Shown: positions 16,383 through 26,140 of the stretch, piece by piece
Layout of the letters: each line of letters starts with the position of its first letter
How positions within the stretch are numbered: position 1 is the first letter of the stretch
DNA from: Akkermansiaceae bacterium UBA2367
Lineage (GTDB): Bacteria > Verrucomicrobiota > Verrucomicrobiia > Verrucomicrobiales > DEV007
Length of the DNA stretch: 63,028 nucleotides
Direction of reading: 5' to 3'
Assembly (NCBI GenBank): GCA_002344525.1
Contig: DDTJ01000012.1
Span: forward strand, 101,529 to 164,556
Notes under the pieces: generated by a model
Seen by the model: only the letters and a program-made list of their open reading frames with translations
Database searches by the model: none
Told to the model about the DNA's origin: nothing
Position numbers and translations under genes: made by a program

Positions 16383-18113
16383 TCAATCCTCCCGCACCCC
16401 GTTCCTCACCTCGAACTCGCGGCACCAGCCCTTGATCTCGAGATCGTTGAAAATCTTGCCCATGACGCGGCGGAGGAGGCCCTTCAAGTTGGCGTTCTCC
16501 AGATCGGCGAGGGCGCGGACGGCTGCCTCCTTGTAGGTCTCGAAGAGCAGCAGACACTTCTCGTCGGCCTCCAGTTCGTGGGCGAGGCCGCGGATTTTGT
16601 GGATGGCGATGCCGTCGAGATCGCCGTGCGACCAGAGCGCGTCGAGGACAGCCCGGTCGTCGCCCTTGGCCCGCTCGCGGGCGACGGCGAGGAGGACGCT
16701 GGGGCGCATCCGTTCCAGTTCGTTGTCCCCCGCATCGGCGCCGAGGTCGTCCATATCGTCGCGGATCTGGTAGGCGATGCCAAGGTTCTCGGAATACTGC
16801 TCCAGCACGGAGGCGACTTCGTCGAGCTTACCCGCGTAGGCCGCGCCGAGCTTCAGGGCGACCTCGAAGGCCGGGGCCGTCTTTTGTCGGAAAATCTCCA
16901 ATACCTGCTTGGAATTCAAAGGCTTCGGATCGCGCGCCCAGACGAGCTCGCCCCCCTGCCCCCGGCACAACTCGCGCTGCCCCCGCGCCGCGACGAGGAG
17001 CATCTGCGTCTTCGCCGCATCGCTCGCGGCGCACTCGCCGATGAGGCGGTAGCCCTCGCCGATCAGCAGGTCGCCCGCGTTCAGGGCCACGGCGACGCCG
17101 TGCTCGGCGTTCAGGGTGGGCTGGTCGTAGCGACCGTGATCCTCGTCCTCGATGTCGTCGTGGATGAGGGAAGCCTTGTGGAAGAGCTCGGTGGCGAAGG
17201 CGATCTTCTTGAGGTCCTCCGGCAGCGGATTCCCCCGGTCCCCGCGCAGGGCCTCGTAGGCGGCCACGGTGAGGAAGGGACGCCAGCGCTTCCCGTCGCG
17301 GGCGAGCCATTCGCGGGCGATCTCCTCCTGACGGCCAGCGGCGGGTCCCATGACGGCCTCGATGGACTCGGGGGTGAACCAGGTCTTCACCTCGTTGTGC
17401 AGGCCGGTCAGGTCGAGGCGGCGGGTCTGGTCGTCGCTGGTGAGGTGGAGGTATTCCCAGACCCAGTCGATGTCGACGGTGGTGTTGATGCAGTCGTCCT
17501 GCAACAAGGGCACGGCGATGGAGGGGATCGCGGCGGCCTCGACGTAGGGGAAGGTGCGCTCCAGCACGGGCAGGCAGGAGATGCCGACGATGGCCTCGAT
17601 CTGCCCGGTCTGGATCAGGGACATGACGATGGCCGAACCCTCCGCCACGAGCACGGCGTAGCCGAGGCGCTCGGCCTCGTTCTGGAAGTCCTGGATCGAG
17701 CAGAGGCCGCATTGCTTGCAGAGCAGGCCGAATTCGTCGAAAGGCGCGGGGCATTTGCTCTCGACCCGCAGGCACTTCGGCATGAGGAGAAGGCGGCGTT
17801 CGTAGGGAATCTCCGCGAGGGTCTCGCGCCACATCTCGTTGTTCAGGCAGACGGCGGTGTAGTGCAGATAGGTCTCGTCGCCCTCGTAGCCCAGCTCGGC
17901 GAGGAGGCGCCGCGCGTGGATATCCAGCTCCTCCAGCGGCATCGGCGGCACGGGATTCTCCGTGGCGACGTAGTTCCGGATGGCGCGGAGGAAGCCGTCG
18001 CGCTCCGCCTTGGTCTGCGGAATATTCTTCTTCGGCTGGCGGAAGCGCGTCGTCGTGATCGGAACGGGACGGGGCACTTGGATCGCGGGGAGGGTCTCGA
18101 CTGGCTTGGACAT
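16383..18113 (-). CDS. DUF116-polyprenyl synthase fusion protein
   Basis: The 576-residue protein starts at MSKPVETL; longer upstream in-frame starts add only unconserved residues. The N-terminal part (about 100-245) looks like DUF116. It has a cysteine cluster (C114, C121, C132, C135, C138) and the conserved GISCLPVLERTFPYVEAAAIPSIAVPL and DDCINTTVD stretch. The C-terminal part (about 265-550) is an isoprenyl diphosphate synthase with both aspartate-rich motifs: DDIED (319-323, context LIHDDIEDED) and DDMDD (452-456, context QIRDDMDDL). The reaction should be chain elongation of allylic diphosphates with IPP to make a quinone or carotenoid precursor. The DUF116 part may hold a metal or Fe-S centre. 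Neighbours give no pathway. Confidence 0.9.
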   Translation of the reverse strand: MSKPVETLPAIQVPRPVPITTTRFRQPKKNIPQTKAERDGFLRAIRNYVATENPVPPMPLEELDIHARRLLAELGYEGDETYLHYTAVCLNNEMWRETLAEIPYERRLLLMPKCLRVESKCPAPFDEFGLLCKQCGLCSIQDFQNEAERLGYAVLVAEGSAIVMSLIQTGQIEAIVGISCLPVLERTFPYVEAAAIPSIAVPLLQDDCINTTVDIDWVWEYLHLTSDDQTRRLDLTGLHNEVKTWFTPESIEAVMGPAAGRQEEIAREWLARDGKRWRPFLTVAAYEALRGDRGNPLPEDLKKIAFATELFHKASLIHDDIEDEDHGRYDQPTLNAEHGVAVALNAGDLLIGEGYRLIGECAASDAAKTQMLLVAARGQRELCRGQGGELVWARDPKPLNSKQVLEIFRQKTAPAFEVALKLGAAYAGKLDEVASVLEQYSENLGIAYQIRDDMDDLGADAGDNELERMRPSVLLAVARERAKGDDRAVLDALWSHGDLDGIAIHKIRGLAHELEADEKCLLLFETYKEAAVRALADLENANLKGLLRRVMGKIFNDLEIKGWCREFEVRNGVRED

Positions 18114-18308
18114 CGTCGGGGCGCTCGGAGGAAAGAGGGTTAAATCGGAGGGGCAACAGGGTCTGGTCGCTGCGCCATCGGGGACTCTACAACAGAGCCG
18201 CCCCACCGAAAGCGGTTTCGGCACCGGATTGCGCCCGCGATCAAGGACAAGGAAGCGTCAAAAAGAGCCTTCTTGACGCCGCGCCCCGGAGGCGGCATAG
18301 CAAAGGGC

Positions 18309-18977
18309 ATGGATCCCCGCCTTTCCTTGGAGCAATTCGAAGCCGTCCTCGGTGCCCTGCGCCGGGGATCGAAGATCGACGCGGTCAAGCGCTACCGCGA
18401 GGCGACCGGAGCGGGGCTGAAGGAGGCGAAGGACGCGGTGGAGCAGATGGAGGCCTCAGCGCCGCTCTCGCCCGCCGACCGGAGCCGGATCGTCGCGACC
18501 CTGCGTTCTTTTGGCAAGGTGGAGGCGATCAAAATCCACATGGCGGCGACAGGCAACCGGAACCTGCTCGAAAGCAAGGAGGCGGTCGAAGCCATCCTCG
18601 CGGAGGAAGGCATCGAGCTCCCGGGGCCGCCTCCGAGGCAGGAGGGCGGACCGAGGATCACCCCGCCACCGCCTCCCTCCGGGCTGACTCCCGAGAAACG
18701 CGCCGCCGTGATCGAGGCGATGTCGCGCGGAAACAAAATCGAGGCGATCAAACTCTACCGCGAAGCCACCGGCGAAGGTCTCGCTGAATCGAAGAACGCG
18801 GTCGAGGCCATGGAGACGGGCTTGCCATCGACGACCACACGGAACGCGTCGCCGGAAGGCCGCACCCCTCTCCCGGACTGGAATCCCAAGGAGGAAAAGC
18901 GGAAGTCGGGCTGCTTCGGGGTGGTGGCGATGCTGGCGGGGGTTGCGGTGGCATTGGCAATGTTTGCGATGCTCTGA
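18309..18977 (+). CDS. Membrane protein with three L7/L12 C-terminal-domain-like repeats
   Basis: The 222-residue protein has three helix-turn-helix-like repeats: IDAVKRYREATGAGLKEAKDAVE, VEAIKIHMAATGNRNLLESKEAVE and IEAIKLYREATGEGLAESKNAVE. These match the signature of the ribosomal protein L7/L12 C-terminal domain (ATGxGLKEAKDxVE). A proline-rich linker separates repeats two and three. A C-terminal hydrophobic helix (about 203-222, GVVAMLAGVAVALAMFAML) anchors it. In ribosomes this fold recruits GTPase factors; small stand-alone versions are common but uncharacterised. The shorter start at 18309 is chosen because residues before it are low-complexity. Confidence 0.85.
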   Translation: MDPRLSLEQFEAVLGALRRGSKIDAVKRYREATGAGLKEAKDAVEQMEASAPLSPADRSRIVATLRSFGKVEAIKIHMAATGNRNLLESKEAVEAILAEEGIELPGPPPRQEGGPRITPPPPPSGLTPEKRAAVIEAMSRGNKIEAIKLYREATGEGLAESKNAVEAMETGLPSTTTRNASPEGRTPLPDWNPKEEKRKSGCFGVVAMLAGVAVALAMFAML

Positions 18978-19016
18978 CTTGGAAATTCTGGCTTGCCACA
19001 CGCCGGTTTTTTGCCC

Positions 19017-19091
19017 ATGAAGCACCTGCGAGCCATTGTCTTCATCGACGGAAACAACTGGTATCATGGTCTCCGCAATGCCGGATTGTAG
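19017..19091 (+). pseudogene. Truncated N-terminus of a NYN-domain (LabA/PIN-like) nuclease
   Basis: A 24-codon reading frame encodes a sequence starting MKHLRAIVFIDGNNWYHGLR and ending at TAG. FIDGNNxYHGL is the first-strand catalytic motif of NYN-domain proteins such as LabA/YacP-like nucleases, in which the Asp is a metal ligand. The frame stops at the left edge of a family C palindrome (19091-19112), and no continuation of the domain is visible beyond it. I read it as a gene remnant truncated by or together with the repeat. Confidence 0.7.
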
Positions 19092-19112
19092 AGAAGTTCG
19101 TGAGAACTTCTC
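19091..19112. repeat. Interspersed palindrome, family C (copy 1)
   Basis: Arms GAGAAGTTC and GAACTTCTC surround a four-base GTGA loop. The exact reverse complement occurs at 24101-24122. Downstream (to about 19165) is a related diverged set (GACGACGTTCGTCG, GAAATTCTCACGAATTTC). Confidence 0.8.
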
Positions 19113-19179
19113 CCCGAACGATCCTCCGACGACGTTCGTCGAAATTCTCACGAATTTCGCTACGCTCCGCCCCCTTCAT

Positions 19180-19551
19180 TCAGGAATCCTGATAGACCTT
19201 GATGGAACCATCGGGAAATTCCTTGTAGGTCAGTCTGACGTTGCGGCCTTCCAGAATCCCTACGCGATCCAAGGGCACCGAAATCCAGCGCTCCTTGCCA
19301 TCGAGGACGATCCTGACCCGGTAATGCGCCGGAACAAACCATCGCGTCGGCACGGTCCGCCATTCCTTGCCCGTGGGACTGTAGCTGGCAGGGACATCGA
19401 CGTGCTTTTGTTCGACCCGATTGGATTCGAGGACCTCTCCGCCCCCCTCTTTCCGACCGAGACCATGCCGGTGGAACTGCACCGCGCCGATGGAAAACGC
19501 GATCAGGGAAACCGTGCCGATGAAGGCTTTGTCCGTTCGGGTAAGCGCCAT
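19180..19551 (-). CDS. Small membrane-anchored protein, function unknown
   Basis: The 123-residue protein has one N-terminal hydrophobic helix (about residues 8-24, AFIGTVSLIAFSIGAVQF) that could be a signal anchor. A charged linker and a probable small beta domain (WRTVPTRWFVPAHYRVRIVLDGKERWISVPLDRVG) follow. I do not recognise the family. It lies downstream of sdhB on the same strand (64-base gap) and could be read through from that operon. A frame-shifted longer reading on the same strand is low-complexity and was not chosen. Confidence 0.55.
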   Translation of the reverse strand: MALTRTDKAFIGTVSLIAFSIGAVQFHRHGLGRKEGGGEVLESNRVEQKHVDVPASYSPTGKEWRTVPTRWFVPAHYRVRIVLDGKERWISVPLDRVGILEGRNVRLTYKEFPDGSIKVYQDS

Positions 19552-19614
19552 GTCGGGGCAAGCCGCCCGACCAACTTACCCGAATGCATCGACGCAAATC
19601 AAGCGGCAGCTCCC

Positions 19615-20370
19615 TCACCCCGCCACCGCCTCGCGCAAGGCCGCGGCGGCGTAGTCGCGGTTGAGCTTCGAGATCACGTCGGCGCTGATCTCCTTCGGGC
19701 AGACCGCCTCGCACTCGTATTGGTTCGTGCAGTTGCCGAAGCCCTCGGCGTCCATCTGCCGCACCATGGCGAGGACTCGGCCGTCCTTTTCGGCGAGCCC
19801 CTGAGGCAGGGTGTTGAGGTGGTAGGCCTTGGCTCCGGTGAAAAGCATCGCGCTGGCGTTCTTGCAGGCGGCAACGCAGGCCCCGCAGCCGATGCAGGTG
19901 GCGGCGTCGAAGGCGGCGTCGGCGTCCTCCTTGCCGATGGGGATGCCGTTCGCCTCGGGCGCGGAGCCGGTGCGCACGTCGATGTAGCCGCCTGCGGCGA
20001 TGATGCGGTCGAAGGCGGAGCGATCGACCATGAGATCCTTGAGCACGGGGAAGGAGCGGGCGCGGAAGGGCTCGATCCAGATGGTGTCGCCGTCGCGGAA
20101 CTTCCGCATGTGGACCTGGCAGGTGGTGATGCCGCTCTCCTTGCTGTGAGGGACGCCGTTGATGGCGAGGGAGCAGGCCCCGCAGATGCCTTCGCGGCAG
20201 TCGTGGTCGAAGTGGATGGGCTCGCCGCCCGACTCGATGATGCCGGTGTTGACGATGTCCAGCATCTCGAGGAAGGAGGCCTCGGAGGGGATGTCCCTGG
20301 CCTCGTAGGTCTCGATACGTCCGGTGGCGTCCGGGCCGCTCTGGCGCCAGACTTTGAGAGTCAGGTTCAT
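19615..20370 (-). CDS. sdhB: Succinate dehydrogenase/fumarate reductase iron-sulfur subunit
   Basis: The 251-residue subunit transfers electrons from the flavoprotein to the membrane subunit. The [2Fe-2S] ferredoxin domain shows CREGICGACSLAINGVPHSK with the fourth Cys in ITTC. The C-terminal domain has CIGCGACVAACKN for the [4Fe-4S] centre and later NCTNQYECEAVCPKEI for the [3Fe-4S]/[4Fe-4S] centres. The start MNLTLKVWRQ fits the family. It is the last gene of sdhC-sdhA-sdhB, 46 bases after sdhA. The b558-class operon order (C-A-B) points to menaquinone- or Bacteroidetes-like respiration; the quinone is inference. Confidence 0.96.
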   Translation of the reverse strand: MNLTLKVWRQSGPDATGRIETYEARDIPSEASFLEMLDIVNTGIIESGGEPIHFDHDCREGICGACSLAINGVPHSKESGITTCQVHMRKFRDGDTIWIEPFRARSFPVLKDLMVDRSAFDRIIAAGGYIDVRTGSAPEANGIPIGKEDADAAFDAATCIGCGACVAACKNASAMLFTGAKAYHLNTLPQGLAEKDGRVLAMVRQMDAEGFGNCTNQYECEAVCPKEISADVISKLNRDYAAAALREAVAG

Positions 20371-20416
20371 GGGATGGGTCGGATGGGCGGGTGCGGAAAG
20401 TCGGGGTTCGGGCGGA

Positions 20417-22423
<2,007 letters not shown>

Positions 22424-22451
22424 GGGAGGGGAAGTTTGCGGGATTCAGTCT

Positions 22452-23216
22452 TCAGTTTTCAGCCAGAGGGCTTTGCTGGACATGACCGGGGGAAAGATTC
22501 GCGGCGGCCCCCTTGTCGTCCTTGAGCACGCCGGTGGCGACGAGGAAGGGAATGGAGAGGAAGCCGAGCCAGAGGACCACGGAGACGGCGAGACCGACGG
22601 CGCGGATCGCGGCGCGGGTTTTCACCGTGCGGAGGCCGAGGGTCTGGAAAATCGAGGCGATGCCGTGGCTGAGGTGCGAGCAGAGCAGGGAGATCGCGAC
22701 GATGTAGAAGAGCACGACGAGGGGATTGCTGAACCCGGCGATGACCATGCCGTAGACATCGTGCCGCGCCGGGTCGCCGGGGTCTTTCATCGCGGCGAGC
22801 TGGGAATCGACGCGGACGGTGAAGTGGAGGATGTGGAAGACGACGAAGGCGAGCACGGTGAGGCCGCTCCAAATCATGATGCGCGAGCTGCCCGAGGCCT
22901 GCACGGTGGCGTCGTGGGCATAGCGCGAATCGCGGGCGGCGCGGTTCTGCCGCACCAGCGAGACGGTCGCGACGATGTGGAGGACGAAGGCGGTGAGCAG
23001 GCCGATGCGGACGAACCAGACGCCCCAGCCGTGGAGCATGTGGTGGAGGAATTCGGCGTAGTCGTTGAGATCCTCGCGCCCTTGGAAGATGAGCAGGTTG
23101 CCCGCCATATGGCCGACGAGGAAGCCCACGAGCATCAGTCCGGTGACGGCGACGATCAGCTTTTTCCCGATCGAGGAGTTCCAGAATCGGAGGAGGGTGC
23201 GGCCAAGCGAGTTCAT
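22452..23216 (-). CDS. sdhC: Succinate dehydrogenase cytochrome b558 subunit
   Basis: The 254-residue protein has five predicted membrane helices starting with KKLIVAVTGLMLVGFLVGHMAGN. Histidines for the two haems are visible in GHMAGN, LHHMLHG, FVLHIVA and FHILHF. It matches the single-polypeptide b558 family that anchors SdhAB and reduces quinone. The start MNSLGRTLL is favoured over more distal in-frame codons, and it is first in the operon. Confidence 0.94.
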   Translation of the reverse strand: MNSLGRTLLRFWNSSIGKKLIVAVTGLMLVGFLVGHMAGNLLIFQGREDLNDYAEFLHHMLHGWGVWFVRIGLLTAFVLHIVATVSLVRQNRAARDSRYAHDATVQASGSSRIMIWSGLTVLAFVVFHILHFTVRVDSQLAAMKDPGDPARHDVYGMVIAGFSNPLVVLFYIVAISLLCSHLSHGIASIFQTLGLRTVKTRAAIRAVGLAVSVVLWLGFLSIPFLVATGVLKDDKGAAANLSPGHVQQSPLAEN

Positions 23217-23304
23217 TTGCGGTTTCTTAAGCAATACGTCGCTTTTTTGCAAGGGGATGGGTAGGGAATCGTAAAATTTGCGAGGGGGACGGCACACAAC
23301 GCCT

Positions 23305-23721
23305 TCAAGGATTCGCGGCCAGCCAATCCGTAGGGGTGATTCCGTTGGCTCGCTGGATCAGTTCCGCGTCCCAAGTCACCAACTGGCTGCCGGTTCGTTC
23401 CGCTGCGGCGGCATAGAAGGCATCGGCGGCCCGCAAAAAGAGCTTGGTGCCGCACTCGATAGCCTCAGCGATGAAAGGGGCGTCCAACGGAATGAGCGAC
23501 AACTGGGGAAGCGTGCGCATCTTGGCAGCGAAAGCACGACCCACTTGCTCGTTCCGGCTCTTTCGTGAAAGGGCGCAGCTCACTTCGACGAGGAGCAGGG
23601 CCGGGGCCTGCAAGGGCGTAGAGTCCTGCATGATCCGCTGGAAGAAGAGCAGGCTTTCCGGGTGCAAAGCGTCGGCGGTGTCGTGCAAGGACACCCACAG
23701 ATTGGCGTCGGTCAGGATCAT
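23305..23721 (-). CDS. vapC: PIN-domain toxin (VapC-type ribonuclease)
   Basis: The 138-residue PIN protein has the first catalytic Asp in ILTDANLWVSL, a central acidic residue in LLVEVSCAL, and later acidic residues in LRAADAFYAAAAE and LVTWDAELIQRA. PIN toxins cleave tRNA or rRNA. Its ATG overlaps the antitoxin stop by four bases (ATGA), which is typical of translationally coupled VapBC pairs. It lies downstream of a ribbon-helix-helix-like antitoxin and near the sdh operon. Confidence 0.9.
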   Translation of the reverse strand: MILTDANLWVSLHDTADALHPESLLFFQRIMQDSTPLQAPALLLVEVSCALSRKSRNEQVGRAFAAKMRTLPQLSLIPLDAPFIAEAIECGTKLFLRAADAFYAAAAERTGSQLVTWDAELIQRANGITPTDWLAANP

Positions 23722-23990
23722 GTCCCGTGCCCTTCAAGACGGTTGCGGTCTTCTTCCAAAATTTCCCTCGCCGTCGGCTTGGCAGGTGCCGCGTCCATTT
23801 CCTCCCGCCCGATGGACAACAACTGCTCAAGCCATTCCTCCCCTTCGGACGACGATGGCGAGGGAAGGGATTCGTCCAGCCACTGCCGATAGAGCTCGGC
23901 GGTCACGTCCCGGATGGCCCGGCCCTGCAAGGCGGACTTGGCTTTGACCCGGCGGTAGAGTTCGTCGGGAAGCTCGATGGTCGCTTTCAT
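23718..23990 (-). CDS. vapB: Antitoxin, ribbon-helix-helix VapB-like
   Basis: The 90-residue protein begins MKATIELPDELYRRVKAKSA, a classic ribbon-helix-helix DNA-binding start. A helix (IRDVTAELYRQWLDE) and an acidic, disordered C-terminus that would wrap the toxin follow. It probably represses its own promoter in the region above 23990. It overlaps vapC by four bases. Confidence 0.88.
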   Translation of the reverse strand: MKATIELPDELYRRVKAKSALQGRAIRDVTAELYRQWLDESLPSPSSSEGEEWLEQLLSIGREEMDAAPAKPTAREILEEDRNRLEGHGT

Positions 23991-24205
23991 GAGGCAAGGT
24001 TACTGGTTTCCCGTATTGCCGTCAAGGTGTCTGCTCCAGCTCAGCAAGCCGTAGCGAAGTTGGTGAACTTCGGCGAACGTCCCTTGAAACGCCGACCGGG
24101 GAGAAGTTCTCACGAACTTCTCTACTGCCATACGCCATCGACCTCGCCTCGGACGTCCACATACCGTCCACCGCACCCAATGGACGCGGCTACAGCGCCC
24201 TCCCC
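23991..24205. repeat. Intergenic region with family C palindrome (copy 2)
   Basis: It contains the exact reverse complement (24101-24122) of the palindrome at 19091-19112. Other dyads such as GAAGTTGGTGAACTTC lie around 24056-24072. No gene is seen. The vapBC promoter should be at its left end. Confidence 0.7.
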
Positions 24206-24913
24206 TCACCCGCCCAAATACGCCTCGCGCACGGCGGGATCGTTTCGCAGCACGGCGGAATCGTTCTCGCAGATGACCCGGCCCGTCTCCAGCACGTAGC
24301 CATAGGAGGCCACCTTCAAGGCGAGGTTCGCGTTCTGCTCGACGAGCAGGACGGTGATGCCCCGGTCGCGGTTGATCGCCACGATCTGCTGGAAGATGTT
24401 GCGCACGAGGATGGGCGCAATGCCGAGGGAGGGCTCGTCGAGCATGAGGCAGCGCGGCTTGCCCATGATGGCGCGCGCGATGGCGAGCATCTGCTGCTCC
24501 CCGCCGCTGAGGGTGCCGGCGAGTTGGCCGATGCGCTCCTTCAGGCGCGGGAAGACCTCGAAGCAGTAGTCGAGGTCGGCGGCGATGCCGGCGCGGTCCT
24601 TGCGGAGGTAAGCGCCCATGCGCAGGTTCTCGGCGATGGTGAGGTTGGCGAAGACCATGCGGCCCTCGGGCACATGGCAGAGGCCGCGCGAGACGATGGC
24701 GTGCGGAGGCAGGTTGGCGATGTCCTCGCCGTCGTAGCGCACCGTGCCCGCCTTGGCCCGCACGAGGCCGGAGACGGCCCGCAGCAGGGTCGATTTCCCC
24801 GCGCCGTTCGCCCCGATCAGGGTGACGATGGATTTCTCCGGCACCTTCACGGAGACACCGTGGAGGGCGCGGATGGCTCCGTAGGAAACCTCGAGTCCAG
24901 AGATCTCAAGCAT
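24206..24913 (-). CDS. livF: Branched-chain amino-acid ABC transporter, ATP-binding protein LivF
   Basis: This 235-residue ATPase has Walker A GANGAGKS, signature LSGGEQQ, Walker B CLMLDEPSLG and the H-loop-like LLVEQNA typical of LivF. GLCHVPEGRMVF and REAYLGG are subgroup markers. It powers import with LivG and the LivHM channel. A four-helix-bundle gene separates it from livG, whereas the two are normally adjacent. Confidence 0.96.
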   Translation of the reverse strand: MLEISGLEVSYGAIRALHGVSVKVPEKSIVTLIGANGAGKSTLLRAVSGLVRAKAGTVRYDGEDIANLPPHAIVSRGLCHVPEGRMVFANLTIAENLRMGAYLRKDRAGIAADLDYCFEVFPRLKERIGQLAGTLSGGEQQMLAIARAIMGKPRCLMLDEPSLGIAPILVRNIFQQIVAINRDRGITVLLVEQNANLALKVASYGYVLETGRVICENDSAVLRNDPAVREAYLGG

Positions 24914-24949
24914 GTGGAAGTTGAGAGTGGAGGGTGGAGAGTGGAGAGT

Positions 24950-25309
24950 TCAGACGCCCTCCAGAAGCGAGCGGCGCAGGCCGCTGAGCATCCTGCTCTG
25001 TTCTTCGGCGGCGGCATAGAGGCGCTCGAAGTCGTCGGATGGGAGAAAGCCTTGGTTTTTCCCGATGTGGGACTGGGAGATGACTTCGTAGAGCGAACCC
25101 GCCGCGATCTCGACGAACCTTGCGAAGTCCTTCTTGGAAATCCGACCGCTGCCCTCCGCCAAATTGGAAGAGACAGACACGGCGGCGCGACGCATTTGAT
25201 TCGTCAGTCCAAAGCGTTCGTCCGCCGGAAAATGCCGCGTCACCGAATACACGTCGTCCGCAAAGACGATGGCGCGCTGCCAAATTTCGAGTTTTTCAAA
25301 TCCAAACAT
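24950..25309 (-). CDS. Four-helix-bundle protein (23S rRNA intervening-sequence-protein family)
   Basis: The 119-residue protein begins MFGFEKLEIWQRAIVFADDVY. It also has RFGLTNQMRRAAVSVSSNLAEG, the hallmark of the IVP/S23 four-helix-bundle family found inside some 23S rRNA insertions and as mobile single genes. Function is unknown. It sits between livG and livF and is bounded by CTCTCAACT-like repeats on both sides, so it looks inserted into the operon. The ATG at 25309 is preferred over a GTG six bases upstream. Confidence 0.9.
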   Translation of the reverse strand: MFGFEKLEIWQRAIVFADDVYSVTRHFPADERFGLTNQMRRAAVSVSSNLAEGSGRISKKDFARFVEIAAGSLYEVISQSHIGKNQGFLPSDDFERLYAAAEEQSRMLSGLRRSLLEGV

Positions 25310-25354
25310 GGTCACTGTATCGTTTCGTCACTCTCAACTCTCAACTCCAGACCC
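25310..25354. repeat. CTCTCAACT repeat patch between inserted gene and livG
   Basis: Several near-tandem copies of (C)TCTCAACT occur at about 25328-25365. Equivalent patches border the other liv junctions (about 24914-24945, 27085-27114, 27840-27878, 28796-28812, 29257-29284). Confidence 0.75.
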
Positions 25355-26140
25355 TCAACTCTCCACCTCTTCCTCCCCGAGATAGGCCTCGATCACCTTC
25401 GGATCGCACTTGATCTGCTCCGGCGTGCCTTCGGCGATCTTCTTCCCGTATTCCAGCACGGCGATGCGCTGGCACACGCCCATGACCACGGTCATGTCGT
25501 GCTCGACGAGGAGCACGCTGATGGAGAAGCGCTCCTGGATGAAGCGGATCAGGTGCATCAGCTCCTCCTTCTCCGTGGGGTTCATCCCGGCGGCGGGCTC
25601 GTCGAGGAGGAGCAGCTTCGGGCGCGTCGCGAGGGCGCGCACGATCTCGAGACGGCGCTGCGCCCCGTAGGGCAGGCTCACGGCCTGCTCGTCGCGCAGG
25701 CCCTCCAGCTTGAAGATCGAGAGCAGGTCCATCACCTCGCTCTCCACGGCGGCCTCGGACTCGCGGAAGCCCTTCCCCCGCCAGAGCGAATGGAGGATGC
25801 CGTGCTCGCGGTGCAGTTGCGTGGCGACGCGGACGTTGTCGAAGACGGAGAGCGAGGCGAAGAGGCGGATGTTCTGGAAGGTCCGCGCCACGCCGAGCTT
25901 CGCGAGATGGTGCGGCTTCAGCCCGGCGGTGGGGCGTCCCGCGAACTCGATCGAGCCCGAGGTCGGCTGATAGACACCGGTGATGAGGTTGAAGGCGGTG
26001 GTCTTGCCCGCGCCGTTCGGGCCGATCAGGCCGACCATCTCGTGGCGGCCGATCTCCAGATCCAGCTCCGACACGGCGGTGAGGCCGCCGAAACGGATCG
26101 TGGCCCGGTCCAATTTGAGCAAGGGGGTCTCGTCGCTCAT
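25355..26140 (-). CDS. livG: Branched-chain amino-acid ABC transporter, ATP-binding protein LivG
   Basis: This 261-residue ATPase starts MSDETPLLKLDR. Walker A is GPNGAGKT, the signature region is LPYGAQRR (a LivG-type variant), Walker B is LLLLDEPAAGMNP and the H-loop is LLVEHDM. The DNVRVATQLHREHGILHSLW segment is characteristic of LivG. Its start overlaps the end of livM by four bases (ATGA), showing coupling. Its own 3' end runs into the CTCTCAACT repeat patch, which could encode the terminal residues. Confidence 0.95.
   Translation of the reverse strand: MSDETPLLKLDRATIRFGGLTAVSELDLEIGRHEMVGLIGPNGAGKTTAFNLITGVYQPTSGSIEFAGRPTAGLKPHHLAKLGVARTFQNIRLFASLSVFDNVRVATQLHREHGILHSLWRGKGFRESEAAVESEVMDLLSIFKLEGLRDEQAVSLPYGAQRRLEIVRALATRPKLLLLDEPAAGMNPTEKEELMHLIRFIQERFSISVLLVEHDMTVVMGVCQRIAVLEYGKKIAEGTPEQIKCDPKVIEAYLGEEEVES

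Noticed and set aside
15936..18143. A 735-codon plus-strand frame crossing the esterase end and the polyprenyl synthase
   Set aside because: It crosses two supported genes and a terminator-like palindrome and has no family motif.
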